Origin: CAYJAD01 sp964370675
GTDB lineage: Bacteria > Desulfobacterota > Desulfovibrionia > Desulfovibrionales > Desulfovibrionaceae
Length of the DNA stretch: 64,000 bases
Direction of reading: 5' to 3'
Assembly: GCA_964370675.1 (NCBI GenBank)
Contig: CAYJKC010000004.1
Location: 34,735 to 98,734 of the forward strand
Numbering within the stretch: the stretch's first letter is position 1; the number at the start of each line of letters is the position of its first letter. A program made the translations under genes and the position numbers. Positions 55,050-63,621 of this stretch are shown piece by piece. The notes beneath the pieces were generated by a model. The model did not search any database. It was not told the origin of the DNA and saw only the letters and a program-made list of their open reading frames with translations.

Positions 55050-55281
55050 CTCGCCGACGCTGAAAAAACATAATAATCATTTGAAATAAATTATTTTTAC
55101 AACTCAAGCAAACTAATAAAATTGCCAGAAATAAGCGTATGAAATACAATTTTATGGTGCAACAAATAAGTTTTTTAAGTGTCAATTAACTAAGTCATGC
55201 TTTATACATGACTAGATTAAAAAACGAGTCTGATGAAGCAGGTTGACCATTTTCAACGAACTGCCCTTTTTCTACAGCCTA

Positions 55282-55938
55282 TCAACTTAAGTCACGACCA
55301 AGCCACAAAACACGGCCAAGAATGCACACAGTATTTTGATTTTTTATATCAAGCTCAATGGTATCGTAATTAGGATTTACACTGGAGAAAAGTAATTTAC
55401 CGGGAACTACGTCCACACGTTTTATATAAACCATATGCTCAACACCAATAGCATACATTTGTCCTGGCATTAACTTGGTTTGAGCTTGGTCAATAAGCAC
55501 CATATCATTATTCACGATATGCGGTAACATGCTATCACCCATGATCCGCAAAAGCACCATCGTTAGAGGATTACCCTTAGCATGCAAAAAATCGCCATAA
55601 AAAGCAAAATAACCTTCTACTTTATTAGACAAGCGCAAGCCATTATCATTTGGGTCAACACTTGCTTCCACTATAGGAACTTGCACCAAGGATTGCTCTG
55701 TGCTTTTAAGATTACGTTGTTCATGGTTGCGCCCAGCTAGCAACCAGTCAAGAGAACAATTAAGTTCTTTGGCAAGCCGCACCGCAAATTCACCACGTGG
55801 CATTTGCCCGCTCTCATATTGTTGGATGGTAGTAAGACTAACCCCAATACTTGCTGCCAGTTCGTGCTTACGAATACCAAGCTTTTCACGTTGTTTACGC
55901 AAGCGGTCACTAAAATTATCCATTTCGCTATGTACCAT
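55282..55938 (-). CDS. CI-like repressor with XRE HTH and S24 peptidase domains
   Basis: 218 residues from the ATG at 55938 (AAAGGA 8 bases upstream; an earlier ATG at 55959 has no good site). XRE helix-turn-helix at about 10-65 (KHELAASIGVSLTTIQQYESG). LexA/CI-type S24 domain with Ser136 in MGDSMLP and Lys173 in VYIKRVD, the Ser-Lys dyad. Such repressors respond to RecA and DNA damage. It is divergent from the Mor-like gene and lies 230 bases after locus 2, so it is the probable master repressor. Confidence 0.88.
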   Translation of the reverse strand: MVHSEMDNFSDRLRKQREKLGIRKHELAASIGVSLTTIQQYESGQMPRGEFAVRLAKELNCSLDWLLAGRNHEQRNLKSTEQSLVQVPIVEASVDPNDNGLRLSNKVEGYFAFYGDFLHAKGNPLTMVLLRIMGDSMLPHIVNNDMVLIDQAQTKLMPGQMYAIGVEHMVYIKRVDVVPGKLLFSSVNPNYDTIELDIKNQNTVCILGRVLWLGRDLS

Positions 55939-56243
55939 GATGTGTCCTTTGATGGTCATTTATCTAACGCAAGATCATCGCTATACGCAAATTAAACGAA
56001 AAGCTTTCAAAAAAAATACAAAAAATAAGAATACTTTGCAAGCAGGATTATTTGTACAATTTATTTTATAAATTACAAGAATTTAACACACAATCAAATG
56101 TTTTACTCAAAAAAAATACAAGTTTTCAATCCGTGAATACAAGAAAAGTACATTATTATACAAAAAAACTTGCAAATATATTTTTATTAGTATACCTATA
56201 TAGAAACAACTGTACAAAGAAAAGAAAAGTTGCAGGAGGCAGC
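55939..56243. promoter_or_regulatory. AT-rich divergent control region with candidate operators
   Basis: About 305 bases between the repressor and the activator operon. It contains repeated short palindrome-like sites: TTGTACAA (56052-56059), TGTACAA (56211-56217), CTTTGCAAG near 56034 and CTTGCAAA near 56169. These may be repressor operators. No base-level proof. Confidence 0.4.
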
Positions 56244-56495
56244 ATGTTTTCCTTAACACTCAAAAACTTTAAAATTAGATTATCCAGTGCTAAAATGTCA
56301 ATTTTGTTTCATAATTCTAAAAACATATGCATAACAACTTATCTTATAAAATTCATTTCATATGTCTTAAAAGATAGTAATTTAAAACATAGTTTGGCTA
56401 CAATACCCTATGGAACAAACAATACCAAGCTACATGTCAGAATGCATTTTAACTTCATTTTTCAGGTAAAAAATTTGGAGGTGCTTTATGCATAG
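56244..56495 (+). CDS. small AT-rich protein upstream of the Mor-like activator
   Basis: 83 residues from an ATG preceded by GGAGG (7 bases). Lys/Asn/Ile/Phe-rich, no family recognised. It overlaps the Mor-like start by 8 bases, so it could couple translation or be a small regulator. The strong ribosome binding site is the main support; composition is that of AT-rich DNA, so it may not be real. Confidence 0.42.
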   Translation: MFSLTLKNFKIRLSSAKMSILFHNSKNICITTYLIKFISYVLKDSNLKHSLATIPYGTNNTKLHVRMHFNFIFQVKNLEVLYA

Positions 56496-56982
56496 TTCTA
56501 GTAATTCTCGACCAAGGATAATGAGCTTACAAGAGCGCCTTAATTCATCAAAAGTAGAAAAAATCTATCACCGCCTACCTGATTCAGCTCGAACAATCCT
56601 AGACATTATGCAGAACAAGGATGTACTTTTACGCATGGTGGGCCGATTTGGTGGATGCACTTTAAAAATACCTGCTAGATGGCCTCCGGTTGGCAGATGT
56701 TCAAGCCATAAAGGTCACCCCTTACGACGTGTTTTAACCCCAAACCAAATGGATGCCATGGTAAAGCATTATGGTGGAACTTCTGTTTACATACCTCACT
56801 GCACCAGATTAATGCAAGAATTACGCAATGAGGTAATAATTAAATCGTTTATTAAAGAAAGTAGAAAGGGCAAAAGCAGTGGAAAAATTGTGCAAAAACT
56901 TGCTAGGCGTTACAGGCTATCTGACAGAAGAATTTGGGAAATTTTGAAAATTACACCCGAAAATTTAGAATCAACCAATTGA
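56488..56982 (+). CDS. Mor/C-family transcription activator
   Basis: 164 residues, preceded by GGAGG. The Mor signature HYGGTSVYIP (94-103), then RNEVIIKSF and a C-terminal helix-turn-helix (KIVQKLARRYRLSDRRIWEIL). A second FGG-x-IP motif (RFGGCTLKIP, 53-62) lies earlier. Mor of phage Mu activates the middle promoter by binding upstream of -35. Here it is a likely activator of the two particle operons at the shared 25-bp box; this link is inferred. Confidence 0.82.
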   Translation: MHSSSNSRPRIMSLQERLNSSKVEKIYHRLPDSARTILDIMQNKDVLLRMVGRFGGCTLKIPARWPPVGRCSSHKGHPLRRVLTPNQMDAMVKHYGGTSVYIPHCTRLMQELRNEVIIKSFIKESRKGKSSGKIVQKLARRYRLSDRRIWEILKITPENLESTN

Positions 56983-57059
56983 TGTTAGATTTTAATATTG
57001 ACTTTCATTATCAACAATTATATACTTTTCTTACAAAACGAATAAGTAAAGGATTAACC

Positions 57060-57206
57060 ATGAGTGAAGTTTTAGTTTTTGCAATAATTGCCGGTGCGGT
57101 ATGTTATATTATTTATAAACTCAAAAATAGTGCTAAAACAGGTAAATGTTCTGGTGGGTGCGGTTGCGGAAAAACAAAACAAGCTGATTCCAATTGCAAG
57201 GATTAG
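57060..57206 (+). CDS. FeoB-associated Cys-rich membrane protein
   Basis: 48 residues from the ATG at 57060 (AAAGGA upstream). One membrane helix (about 5-20), then basic residues and a Cys cluster (GKCSGGCGCGKTKQ). This matches the small FeoB-associated family, usually next to feoB. No feo genes are here. It may bind iron. Confidence 0.72.
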   Translation: MSEVLVFAIIAGAVCYIIYKLKNSAKTGKCSGGCGCGKTKQADSNCKD

Positions 57207-57289
57207 TAGAACGTTGAGCCTTACGGGAATCGCACGCAAAGCAATTCTGGTCTATTTTACGCCGTGAACGGTTGGATTTTGATAGTTTA

Positions 57290-57330
57290 TGGCGACAAAA
57301 ACTACTTATAGATGGTAGCTTTTGTCGCCA
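57290..57330. terminator. strong bidirectional terminator
   Basis: A 16-bp stem with one mismatch (TGGCGACAAAA... at 57290-57305, complement at 57315-57330), 9-base loop, followed by AAATAATTTTTTTC. It separates the convergent Cys-rich gene and the DUF39 gene. Confidence 0.82.
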
Positions 57331-57342
57331 AATAATTTTTTT

Positions 57343-58512
57343 CTAACCAGCGTGAATGCCTTCCACCGGTTCAGTCAATAAAAAATCGCCCTTTTCAATC
57401 CATTCTTTTAATATATTAGCAATTTCTAAAGAGATAGAGTAACTTGTCATAGGTACAGTTTTAATATTTTGCCCTAATAAATTTACTTCTCCACTCATTA
57501 AGTCTTCAAAATGAGCATGAGCTAATATTTTTTGCACTCCATTGGGATAATCATGCCCATAGTCTTTAATGGGCATAAGAATTTCATCATTGTCTACACC
57601 TGTAAACCATGCAATTTCTTCATTTAATATAGGGATTGGAATGCCTACTCCCACAGAAAGTGTGCAACCATAACCATGCATAGATAGACCACGCAAATAC
57701 CTAGCCTGCATCTGTTTCAAATTGCCCTTTAGCATAATAGTGCCTGATGCAGTAAGAGGTATACCGCGCTCAGTGCGTTTTGGCTCTGCCACATGTTGCG
57801 TGCCTGAGCCAATAACATAACCTATACCACCACCAAGGAAAACGCGTGTTCCAAAACCGATGGTTCGAAAATATGGATCATTAAATAAAGGTGATAAATG
57901 CCCAGCAGTAGCATAGTTCAAATTTGCCATTTTTGGGCGCAATGGTCCCATATATGTATATATAATACGATTGGTCTGGTTAACAGCAGCATTGTAATTT
58001 TGATAGCAATTTCTAGGGTTTAATAGCTCCGCAAAGGGTAAGTCAGCAAGAGTCACTTTTCGCGATAGGGTTCTGCGAGGATAGCAATCAGTACCATAAG
58101 ACTCAGCCTTAAGCTCCACAGTTTTGCCAGCCACAAGGTCCTCTATAACATGCGCACCACCATAGGCAAAAGTGCCAGGATAGGGATCATTTAAGGGATC
58201 ATCTTCCTTCATTTCCGTAGCCCCAATATAGCCATCAGCCGCAGCGACACCACCATAACAAGGAACATCGTTAAGCCATAGCTTTGTAGCACGAATAAGT
58301 GGTGGTTCTGGTTGCCCAATATTAAAAAGCACTCCAGATGAACACATGGGGGAAAATGTGCCAGTAGTTACAACGTCTACTTCCTTAGCTGCTTTTTCCT
58401 TGCCCATTTTGCGCACAGCTTCACACATGTCGGCCGCATTTAATACAACTGCCTTACCAGCCTTAATCTTAGCATTAATTTCTGCAATGGTTTTTTGAAC
58501 CTTATATGACAC
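57343..58512 (-). CDS. DUF39 homocysteine-biosynthesis protein
   Basis: 389 residues. TVAEINAKI-like start, then VVTTGTFSPMCSSGVLFNIGQPEPPLI, VPCYGGVAAADGYIGATE, YGTDCYPRR and RGLSMHGYGCTLSVGVGIPIPILNE. These mark the DUF39 family, which in methanogens and sulfate reducers turns aspartate semialdehyde and sulfide into homocysteine. Conserved Cys residues (MCSSG, DCYP) are present. Ferredoxin and CBS partners common in other species are not adjacent. Supports an anaerobic sulfidogen. Confidence 0.87.
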   Translation of the reverse strand: MSYKVQKTIAEINAKIKAGKAVVLNAADMCEAVRKMGKEKAAKEVDVVTTGTFSPMCSSGVLFNIGQPEPPLIRATKLWLNDVPCYGGVAAADGYIGATEMKEDDPLNDPYPGTFAYGGAHVIEDLVAGKTVELKAESYGTDCYPRRTLSRKVTLADLPFAELLNPRNCYQNYNAAVNQTNRIIYTYMGPLRPKMANLNYATAGHLSPLFNDPYFRTIGFGTRVFLGGGIGYVIGSGTQHVAEPKRTERGIPLTASGTIMLKGNLKQMQARYLRGLSMHGYGCTLSVGVGIPIPILNEEIAWFTGVDNDEILMPIKDYGHDYPNGVQKILAHAHFEDLMSGEVNLLGQNIKTVPMTSYSISLEIANILKEWIEKGDFLLTEPVEGIHAG

Positions 58513-58597
58513 AGCATTCTCCTTCTAATATGCGTAAATAACAAATATGCCAAACTTTGTAAAACACGCTCAACTAAATATCAATTTATGCTAAAAA

Positions 58598-59848
58598 TTA
58601 CTTTGACTCTATAGCTTTATTTTGTTGAGTCATATGGTAAACTCTTGGCAACATATACATAAGCCCCACTTGATTTGACTCGGGCACATATTGTGTTGCC
58701 ACAATCACTGGTCCCAGGTTCCAAAGCGCGCCATTTTCATTTTCACCAGCAGAAGGTGGTCCAAAACGCTTTTCTACCATGCTTTGAATGGCATCAGCTT
58801 GTTTCTTATCTTTAACAACATAATCAATTTTTAAAAATCCCAAGGGTTGCTCCGCTGGTGTGGCTGCAATAGTTCCGTAGCATGCTGCCATTTGATTTGC
58901 CCCAGGCACAGTATTTTTTAAATCATAAACATCGCATATATATGACAAGTCTTCACGAATGGCTTTGGCGCCTGATACAGCTAAAGCAGACCGCATTTGC
59001 GCACGACCCACTCCAGATGGAGAACTTAATTGTGCTCCAAAAAGAGTAATTTGCGGTAAAGATTTATCTTTATATTGTTCCTCAGCCATGCCCAAGAGTT
59101 CTTCCATGGCCTTGGCATGCCCAGCCATACTTGCTCCATAAAGCAATAAAGTTGCCCGTTCAAGATTGCGTTCAACTCCTGTACCTGTGCGATATAAGTG
59201 ACCTAAACGAGCTTGGGCATCCACTTGGTGATTGGCAGCTGCGAGGCTGTACCATGCTGCAGCATGTTTAGTATTTTTTATAACCCCTTCTCCACGCTCA
59301 TACAACACTCCTAAATTGTACTGAGCATCAGCTTGACCAAGGTCCGCAGCCTTTCTAAACCAAGCTGCCGCAGTATCTACATGCCTTGCAGTACCACGCC
59401 CTTGCTCCAGCATGCGCCCTAAATTACTCATACCACCTGCAAATCCTGCCTCAGCGGATTTACGAAACCAAGTTAAGGCTTCCTTGCTATCTTGTGGAAC
59501 ACCCATGCCACCATCATACAACATCCCAAGATTATTCATGGCTTCACCATCACCAGCCTTGGCAAGGTCAAGCCAAAGTTCATGGGCTTTAGCATATTTA
59601 CCTTGACCATAAGCTTGCAAAGCTTGCTGTTTGAGCTCTTGCGGCGTAGGTGTTGCAGGCACAGCAGGTTGTGTAGCTTGTGAAGTAACATTTGGGGTAG
59701 GGGCTTTATTTGCACCAGTTGGAGTAACAGGGGCTACAGCTTTTGGTGTAATCCCTTGGCTAGGACTGGCTTCATTTGCCACCGCACCTTGAGCCATTGA
59801 AAAATTTACCAGAACCATGCAAATAGAAAGTAAGAAATAAATACGCAT
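58598..59848 (-). CDS. secreted Sel1/TPR-repeat protein
   Basis: 416 residues from the ATG at 59848 (GAGGT upstream; a longer reading is open but lacks a site). Signal peptide about 1-20, a Pro/Thr/Ala-rich linker, then about five Sel1 repeats (AMNNLGMLYDGGMGVPQDSKE and similar), and a C-terminal domain of about 140 residues of unknown fold. Sel1 proteins are scaffolds for protein contacts in the periplasm. No clear partner nearby. Confidence 0.82.
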   Translation of the reverse strand: MRIYFLLSICMVLVNFSMAQGAVANEASPSQGITPKAVAPVTPTGANKAPTPNVTSQATQPAVPATPTPQELKQQALQAYGQGKYAKAHELWLDLAKAGDGEAMNNLGMLYDGGMGVPQDSKEALTWFRKSAEAGFAGGMSNLGRMLEQGRGTARHVDTAAAWFRKAADLGQADAQYNLGVLYERGEGVIKNTKHAAAWYSLAAANHQVDAQARLGHLYRTGTGVERNLERATLLLYGASMAGHAKAMEELLGMAEEQYKDKSLPQITLFGAQLSSPSGVGRAQMRSALAVSGAKAIREDLSYICDVYDLKNTVPGANQMAACYGTIAATPAEQPLGFLKIDYVVKDKKQADAIQSMVEKRFGPPSAGENENGALWNLGPVIVATQYVPESNQVGLMYMLPRVYHMTQQNKAIESK

Positions 59849-60057
59849 AATTACCTCAGTGCAAACCATAGACGAAAATACATACATTAGAAATAATGCC
59901 AATATAGCATTATGCAAATGTCTGTAACTATAATTATACTTGTGGCAGTAAAAAGTACATTTAGTCAAGTAAGTAAAACGCCAAAGTTTTCATAAAAATC
60001 ACTTTTAGCACTCTTTGTTGACATTTTATATAATAAAGGTGTAAAATGTAAACATAT

Positions 60058-61359
60058 ATGAAAAGAATAAAAATATATACCATAAGCCTTGGTTGCCCCA
60101 AAAATCGCGTTGATACTGAGCACACTCTAGGTTCGTTGGGACTAGATATAAACATTGTTACCCACCTTGGGCATTCGCATATGGTTTTTATAAATACCTG
60201 CGGCTTTATTGGTCCAGCAGTAAAAGAATCTGTGCATACTATTTTAGAATGTATTATACATATTAAACAATTAAAACGTAAGCCTTTATTGGTTGTGGCA
60301 GGCTGTTTGGTAGGTCGCTACGGAGCTTTAGAACTTAAAAAAGAATTACCAGAAGTAGATTTATGGCTACCCAACTCCAACCTACCACAATGGTCTGCAT
60401 TAATTGCAAACGCCCTCAACTTAAAGAATTATACGCCGTGCAGAGGTCGTTTTATCCAAGGCAACACCGCCTCAGCTTGGCTTAAAATTAGTGATGGCTG
60501 TAGACATAATTGTTCATTTTGCACTATTCCAAGCATACGCGGCAAGCATCGAAGTAGTTCTGCGGTTGAATTAGTTACAGAAGCTGAAAATTTATTAGCA
60601 AATGGAGTCAAAGAACTGGTGCTGGTAGCGCAAGATGTTAGCGCATGGGGAGAAGATTTAGGATTAAAACATGGATTAATTAGCCTACTTGAGAAGCTCT
60701 TACCCTTAAAGAACCTTGAGTGGCTTAGACTTATGTATCTATACCCTGCTGGGATAACCGAGCAATTACTCAAATTTATGCAAGATGCTCCAGCAAATTT
60801 ATTACCATATTTTGACATACCTTTGCAGCATGCTCATAGTCAAATTTTAAAACGCATGGGTCGCCCATTTGCCAATGACCCGCGACATGTAGTTGATTTA
60901 GTTCGTAAACATGTACCAAAAGCAGTTTTAAGAACTTCTTTTATCGTAGGTTTTCCTGGTGAAACAACAGAACATTTTAATGCTTTACGTGATTTTATTA
61001 TAGAAACACGCTTTCAGCATCTGGGAGTTTTTGCATATTCACCGGAAGAAGGCAGCAAAGCAGCTATAATGCCAGACCAAGTAGATGAACAAATAAAAAT
61101 CGCGCGAAAACAAGAGCTTATGCAAATACAATCTGAAATAAGTTCAGAACTACTTGAACAATATGTTGGCAAAAACTTACCAATCTTAGTAGATAGCGTC
61201 CATGAAGAATGGCCTGGATTGCATCGCGGGCGAGCTTGGTTTCAAGCACCTGAAGTTGATGGCATAACTTATATTAGCGGACCTGGGGTGAGTCCTGCTC
61301 GTATGATTCATGCTGATATTGTGGAAAGCGCAGAGTACGATTTAACAGCACTAGCCTAA
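60058..61359 (+). CDS. rimO: ribosomal protein S12 methylthiotransferase
   Basis: 433 residues. Adds a methylthio group to Asp of S12. N-terminal auxiliary cluster Cys in LGCPKNRVDTE, NTCGFI and AGCLVGRYG; radical-SAM CxxxCxxC in GCRHNCSFCTIPSIRGKHRS; VAQDVSAWGEDL; C-terminal TRAM domain. GCPKNRVDTE is typical of RimO rather than MiaB. Full length. Confidence 0.94.
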   Translation: MKRIKIYTISLGCPKNRVDTEHTLGSLGLDINIVTHLGHSHMVFINTCGFIGPAVKESVHTILECIIHIKQLKRKPLLVVAGCLVGRYGALELKKELPEVDLWLPNSNLPQWSALIANALNLKNYTPCRGRFIQGNTASAWLKISDGCRHNCSFCTIPSIRGKHRSSSAVELVTEAENLLANGVKELVLVAQDVSAWGEDLGLKHGLISLLEKLLPLKNLEWLRLMYLYPAGITEQLLKFMQDAPANLLPYFDIPLQHAHSQILKRMGRPFANDPRHVVDLVRKHVPKAVLRTSFIVGFPGETTEHFNALRDFIIETRFQHLGVFAYSPEEGSKAAIMPDQVDEQIKIARKQELMQIQSEISSELLEQYVGKNLPILVDSVHEEWPGLHRGRAWFQAPEVDGITYISGPGVSPARMIHADIVESAEYDLTALA

Positions 61360-61411
61360 AATTTTTTTTTGTGGAATAATACCTAAAAAAACATGAGAAT
61401 TAAGGACTATC

Positions 61412-63484
61412 ATGACAAACCCCACTGATACCAACAAAACACCTTGGTGGCGCCATTTTGAAGGCAAGCAAGAGCCAAAAATTATCTTTGATGAAAAATC
61501 ATTACAAAGTTATTTGGACGAAGCAGCAAACAAATACCCAAGCCAAAAAGCTATCATCTTTCAAAATTACTCTATTACTTATACTGAACTTAAAGAACAA
61601 GCAGAGGCTTTTGCTGCTTCTTTGCGTCTTCGTGGGGTGCAAGATGGTGATCGCATCGCCATAATGCTACCAAATATACCCCAAACCATCATAACAATTT
61701 GGGGTGTTCTCAAAGCTGGTGCTGTGGCAGTTATGACTAACCCTTTGTATATGGAAAAAGAATTAACCCACCATTTTCACGATTCACAAGCAAAAATCTT
61801 AATAACTCTTGATTTACTATGGCCTAAAATTGAAAACCTTTATGACAAGCTTAATCTTCGCCTTAGCATTGTTACGCGTGTGGCAGACGGCCTTGCATTT
61901 CCATTAAACATATTGCAGCCTTGGAAAGCTAAGCGCGAAGGAAATTTAGCTCAAGTAGCTTTTGACGGAGTTAACATAGTTAAATGGTTAGATTTTTTAA
62001 AAACTAAAGAGCGTTACAACGCAAAGATTACAGACCCCAAAACGTGCTTGGCCTTTCTACAATATACTGGTGGGACCACTGGAGTATCTAAGGCAGCTAT
62101 GCTTTCACACCAAAATATTGCTTCACAATTGCAAATCATTAGATATATAGTAGATGCGCCGGCAGATAAAAAATTTACCTTTTTATCTATTCTACCATTT
62201 TTTCATATCTTTGGGCTTGCAGGTAATGTTATACTACCAGTAATTTATGGAGCTGCGTCCATACCTGTGCCACGCTATACCCCAAGAGATCTTTTGCAAA
62301 CCATTGATAAATACCGCCCCAATTTCTTTATAGGAGTACCATCAGTCTATATTTCTTTAATCCAGCAAAAAGATTTGCCAAAATACGACTTAAGTTGCAT
62401 AGAATTATGTATTTCGGGTTCAGCACCATTTCCTAAAGAAGCTATGGACCGTTTCCAAAAACTCACCAAAGCCAATATTACAGAAGGGCTTGGCTTAACA
62501 GAATCATCACCTTGCATTACAGCTAACCCGCTATATGGACTACAAAAAGAAGGTTCTGTGGGTGTTCCCCTGCCCGGCACTGAAATACGCATTGTAGATA
62601 TGGAAACCGGACAAAGGGATATGCCAGATAATGAACTTGGTGAGCTTATTGTGCGTGGTCCGCAAGTTATGCTTGGTTATTGGAATAATGAAGCAGAAAC
62701 TACTCAAAGCATGCGTGATGGTTGGTTTTATACCGGTGATATATGTTATCGAGATTCTGATGGCTATCATTTTGTGGTGGACCGCAAAAAAGACATGGTC
62801 ATAGTTGGCGGTTATAATGTTTATCCGCGTGAAGTAGACGAAGTGCTTTATGAGCACCCTAGCGTGGCAGAAGCAGTAGTTGTGGGCATACCTCATCGTT
62901 CACGTGGTGAAGTGCTAAAAGCGTTTATTGTTCCACGAGATGACCATGAGGTTACGGCTGCAGAATTAACCAACCATTGCCGCACCAAGTTAGCTAACTA
63001 TAAAGTACCTAAATTTTTTGAATTTTGTGACGCTTTACCCAAGACTTTAGTGGGCAAAATTTTGCGACGCACATTGCGCGATGAAGAAATTAAAAAATTA
63101 AAAGAATCTGGAGAGTTTGATAATCAGCCCCTCACTGAAGACTTTGTAGATGAAGCCATTGAAGCACAAAAAACTAAGGAAAAAGCCCTACGTGCTCAAG
63201 CTGAGGTAATGTTGCTAGAAGCCAAGGAAAAAGGCGAAAAAATGATGGCTGAAGCTAGAAAAAAAGCTGAAGAAATGCTTGCAGAAGCAAAAGATAAAGC
63301 TGAAAAAATGTTAGGTGAAGCTAAGGGTGCAGCCGGAAAGAAAATGCATGAAGCAAAAAACATGGCTAAGGAAAAGGCCGAAGAAGTATCACGCACATTT
63401 TCAGATAATGTTGATAAAGCCATAAAAAATGTACGAAAAAACAATGACGAACCTTCCACTAAGCAAGAAGACTCAAAAAAATAA
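61412..63484 (+). CDS. long-chain acyl-CoA synthetase with C-terminal coiled-coil extension
   Basis: 690 residues. Residues 1-565 are a normal FadD-type ligase: AMP motif QYTGGTTGVSKAAMLSH, ESSPCITANPLYG, YTGDICYRDSDGYHFVVDRKKD and acyl-transfer Lys in LPKTLVGKILRR. Residues about 575-690 are an Ala/Lys/Glu-rich repeat (AEEMLAEAKDKAEKML and variants) predicted to be one long amphipathic helix; ordinary FadD ends before this. It may bind membrane or act as an oligomer stalk. AAGGA precedes the ATG. Confidence 0.9.
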   Translation: MTNPTDTNKTPWWRHFEGKQEPKIIFDEKSLQSYLDEAANKYPSQKAIIFQNYSITYTELKEQAEAFAASLRLRGVQDGDRIAIMLPNIPQTIITIWGVLKAGAVAVMTNPLYMEKELTHHFHDSQAKILITLDLLWPKIENLYDKLNLRLSIVTRVADGLAFPLNILQPWKAKREGNLAQVAFDGVNIVKWLDFLKTKERYNAKITDPKTCLAFLQYTGGTTGVSKAAMLSHQNIASQLQIIRYIVDAPADKKFTFLSILPFFHIFGLAGNVILPVIYGAASIPVPRYTPRDLLQTIDKYRPNFFIGVPSVYISLIQQKDLPKYDLSCIELCISGSAPFPKEAMDRFQKLTKANITEGLGLTESSPCITANPLYGLQKEGSVGVPLPGTEIRIVDMETGQRDMPDNELGELIVRGPQVMLGYWNNEAETTQSMRDGWFYTGDICYRDSDGYHFVVDRKKDMVIVGGYNVYPREVDEVLYEHPSVAEAVVVGIPHRSRGEVLKAFIVPRDDHEVTAAELTNHCRTKLANYKVPKFFEFCDALPKTLVGKILRRTLRDEEIKKLKESGEFDNQPLTEDFVDEAIEAQKTKEKALRAQAEVMLLEAKEKGEKMMAEARKKAEEMLAEAKDKAEKMLGEAKGAAGKKMHEAKNMAKEKAEEVSRTFSDNVDKAIKNVRKNNDEPSTKQEDSKK

Positions 63485-63504
63485 CAATTAAATTTTAAAA
63501 AATA

Positions 63505-63545
63505 AAAAAACACAGTATTTTTGGCAAAAAAATGCTGTGTTTTTT
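63505..63545 (+). terminator. terminator after the acyl-CoA synthetase gene
   Basis: AAAAAACACAG (63505-63515) pairs with CTGTGTTTTTT (63535-63545), with the T run continuing into the stem end. It lies 20 bases past the stop. Confidence 0.82.
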
Positions 63546-63621
63546 GCTTGTCTTTTAACAGATGTTCTGATAATAACCACAGACCCCATTAGGGAAATTA
63601 TTGTGTGGAGGCTATGTAAAT

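Noticed and set aside
55193..55213. AGTCATG/CATGACT hairpin after locus 2
   Set aside because: Only 7 bp with no T tract on either strand; too weak to call a terminator.
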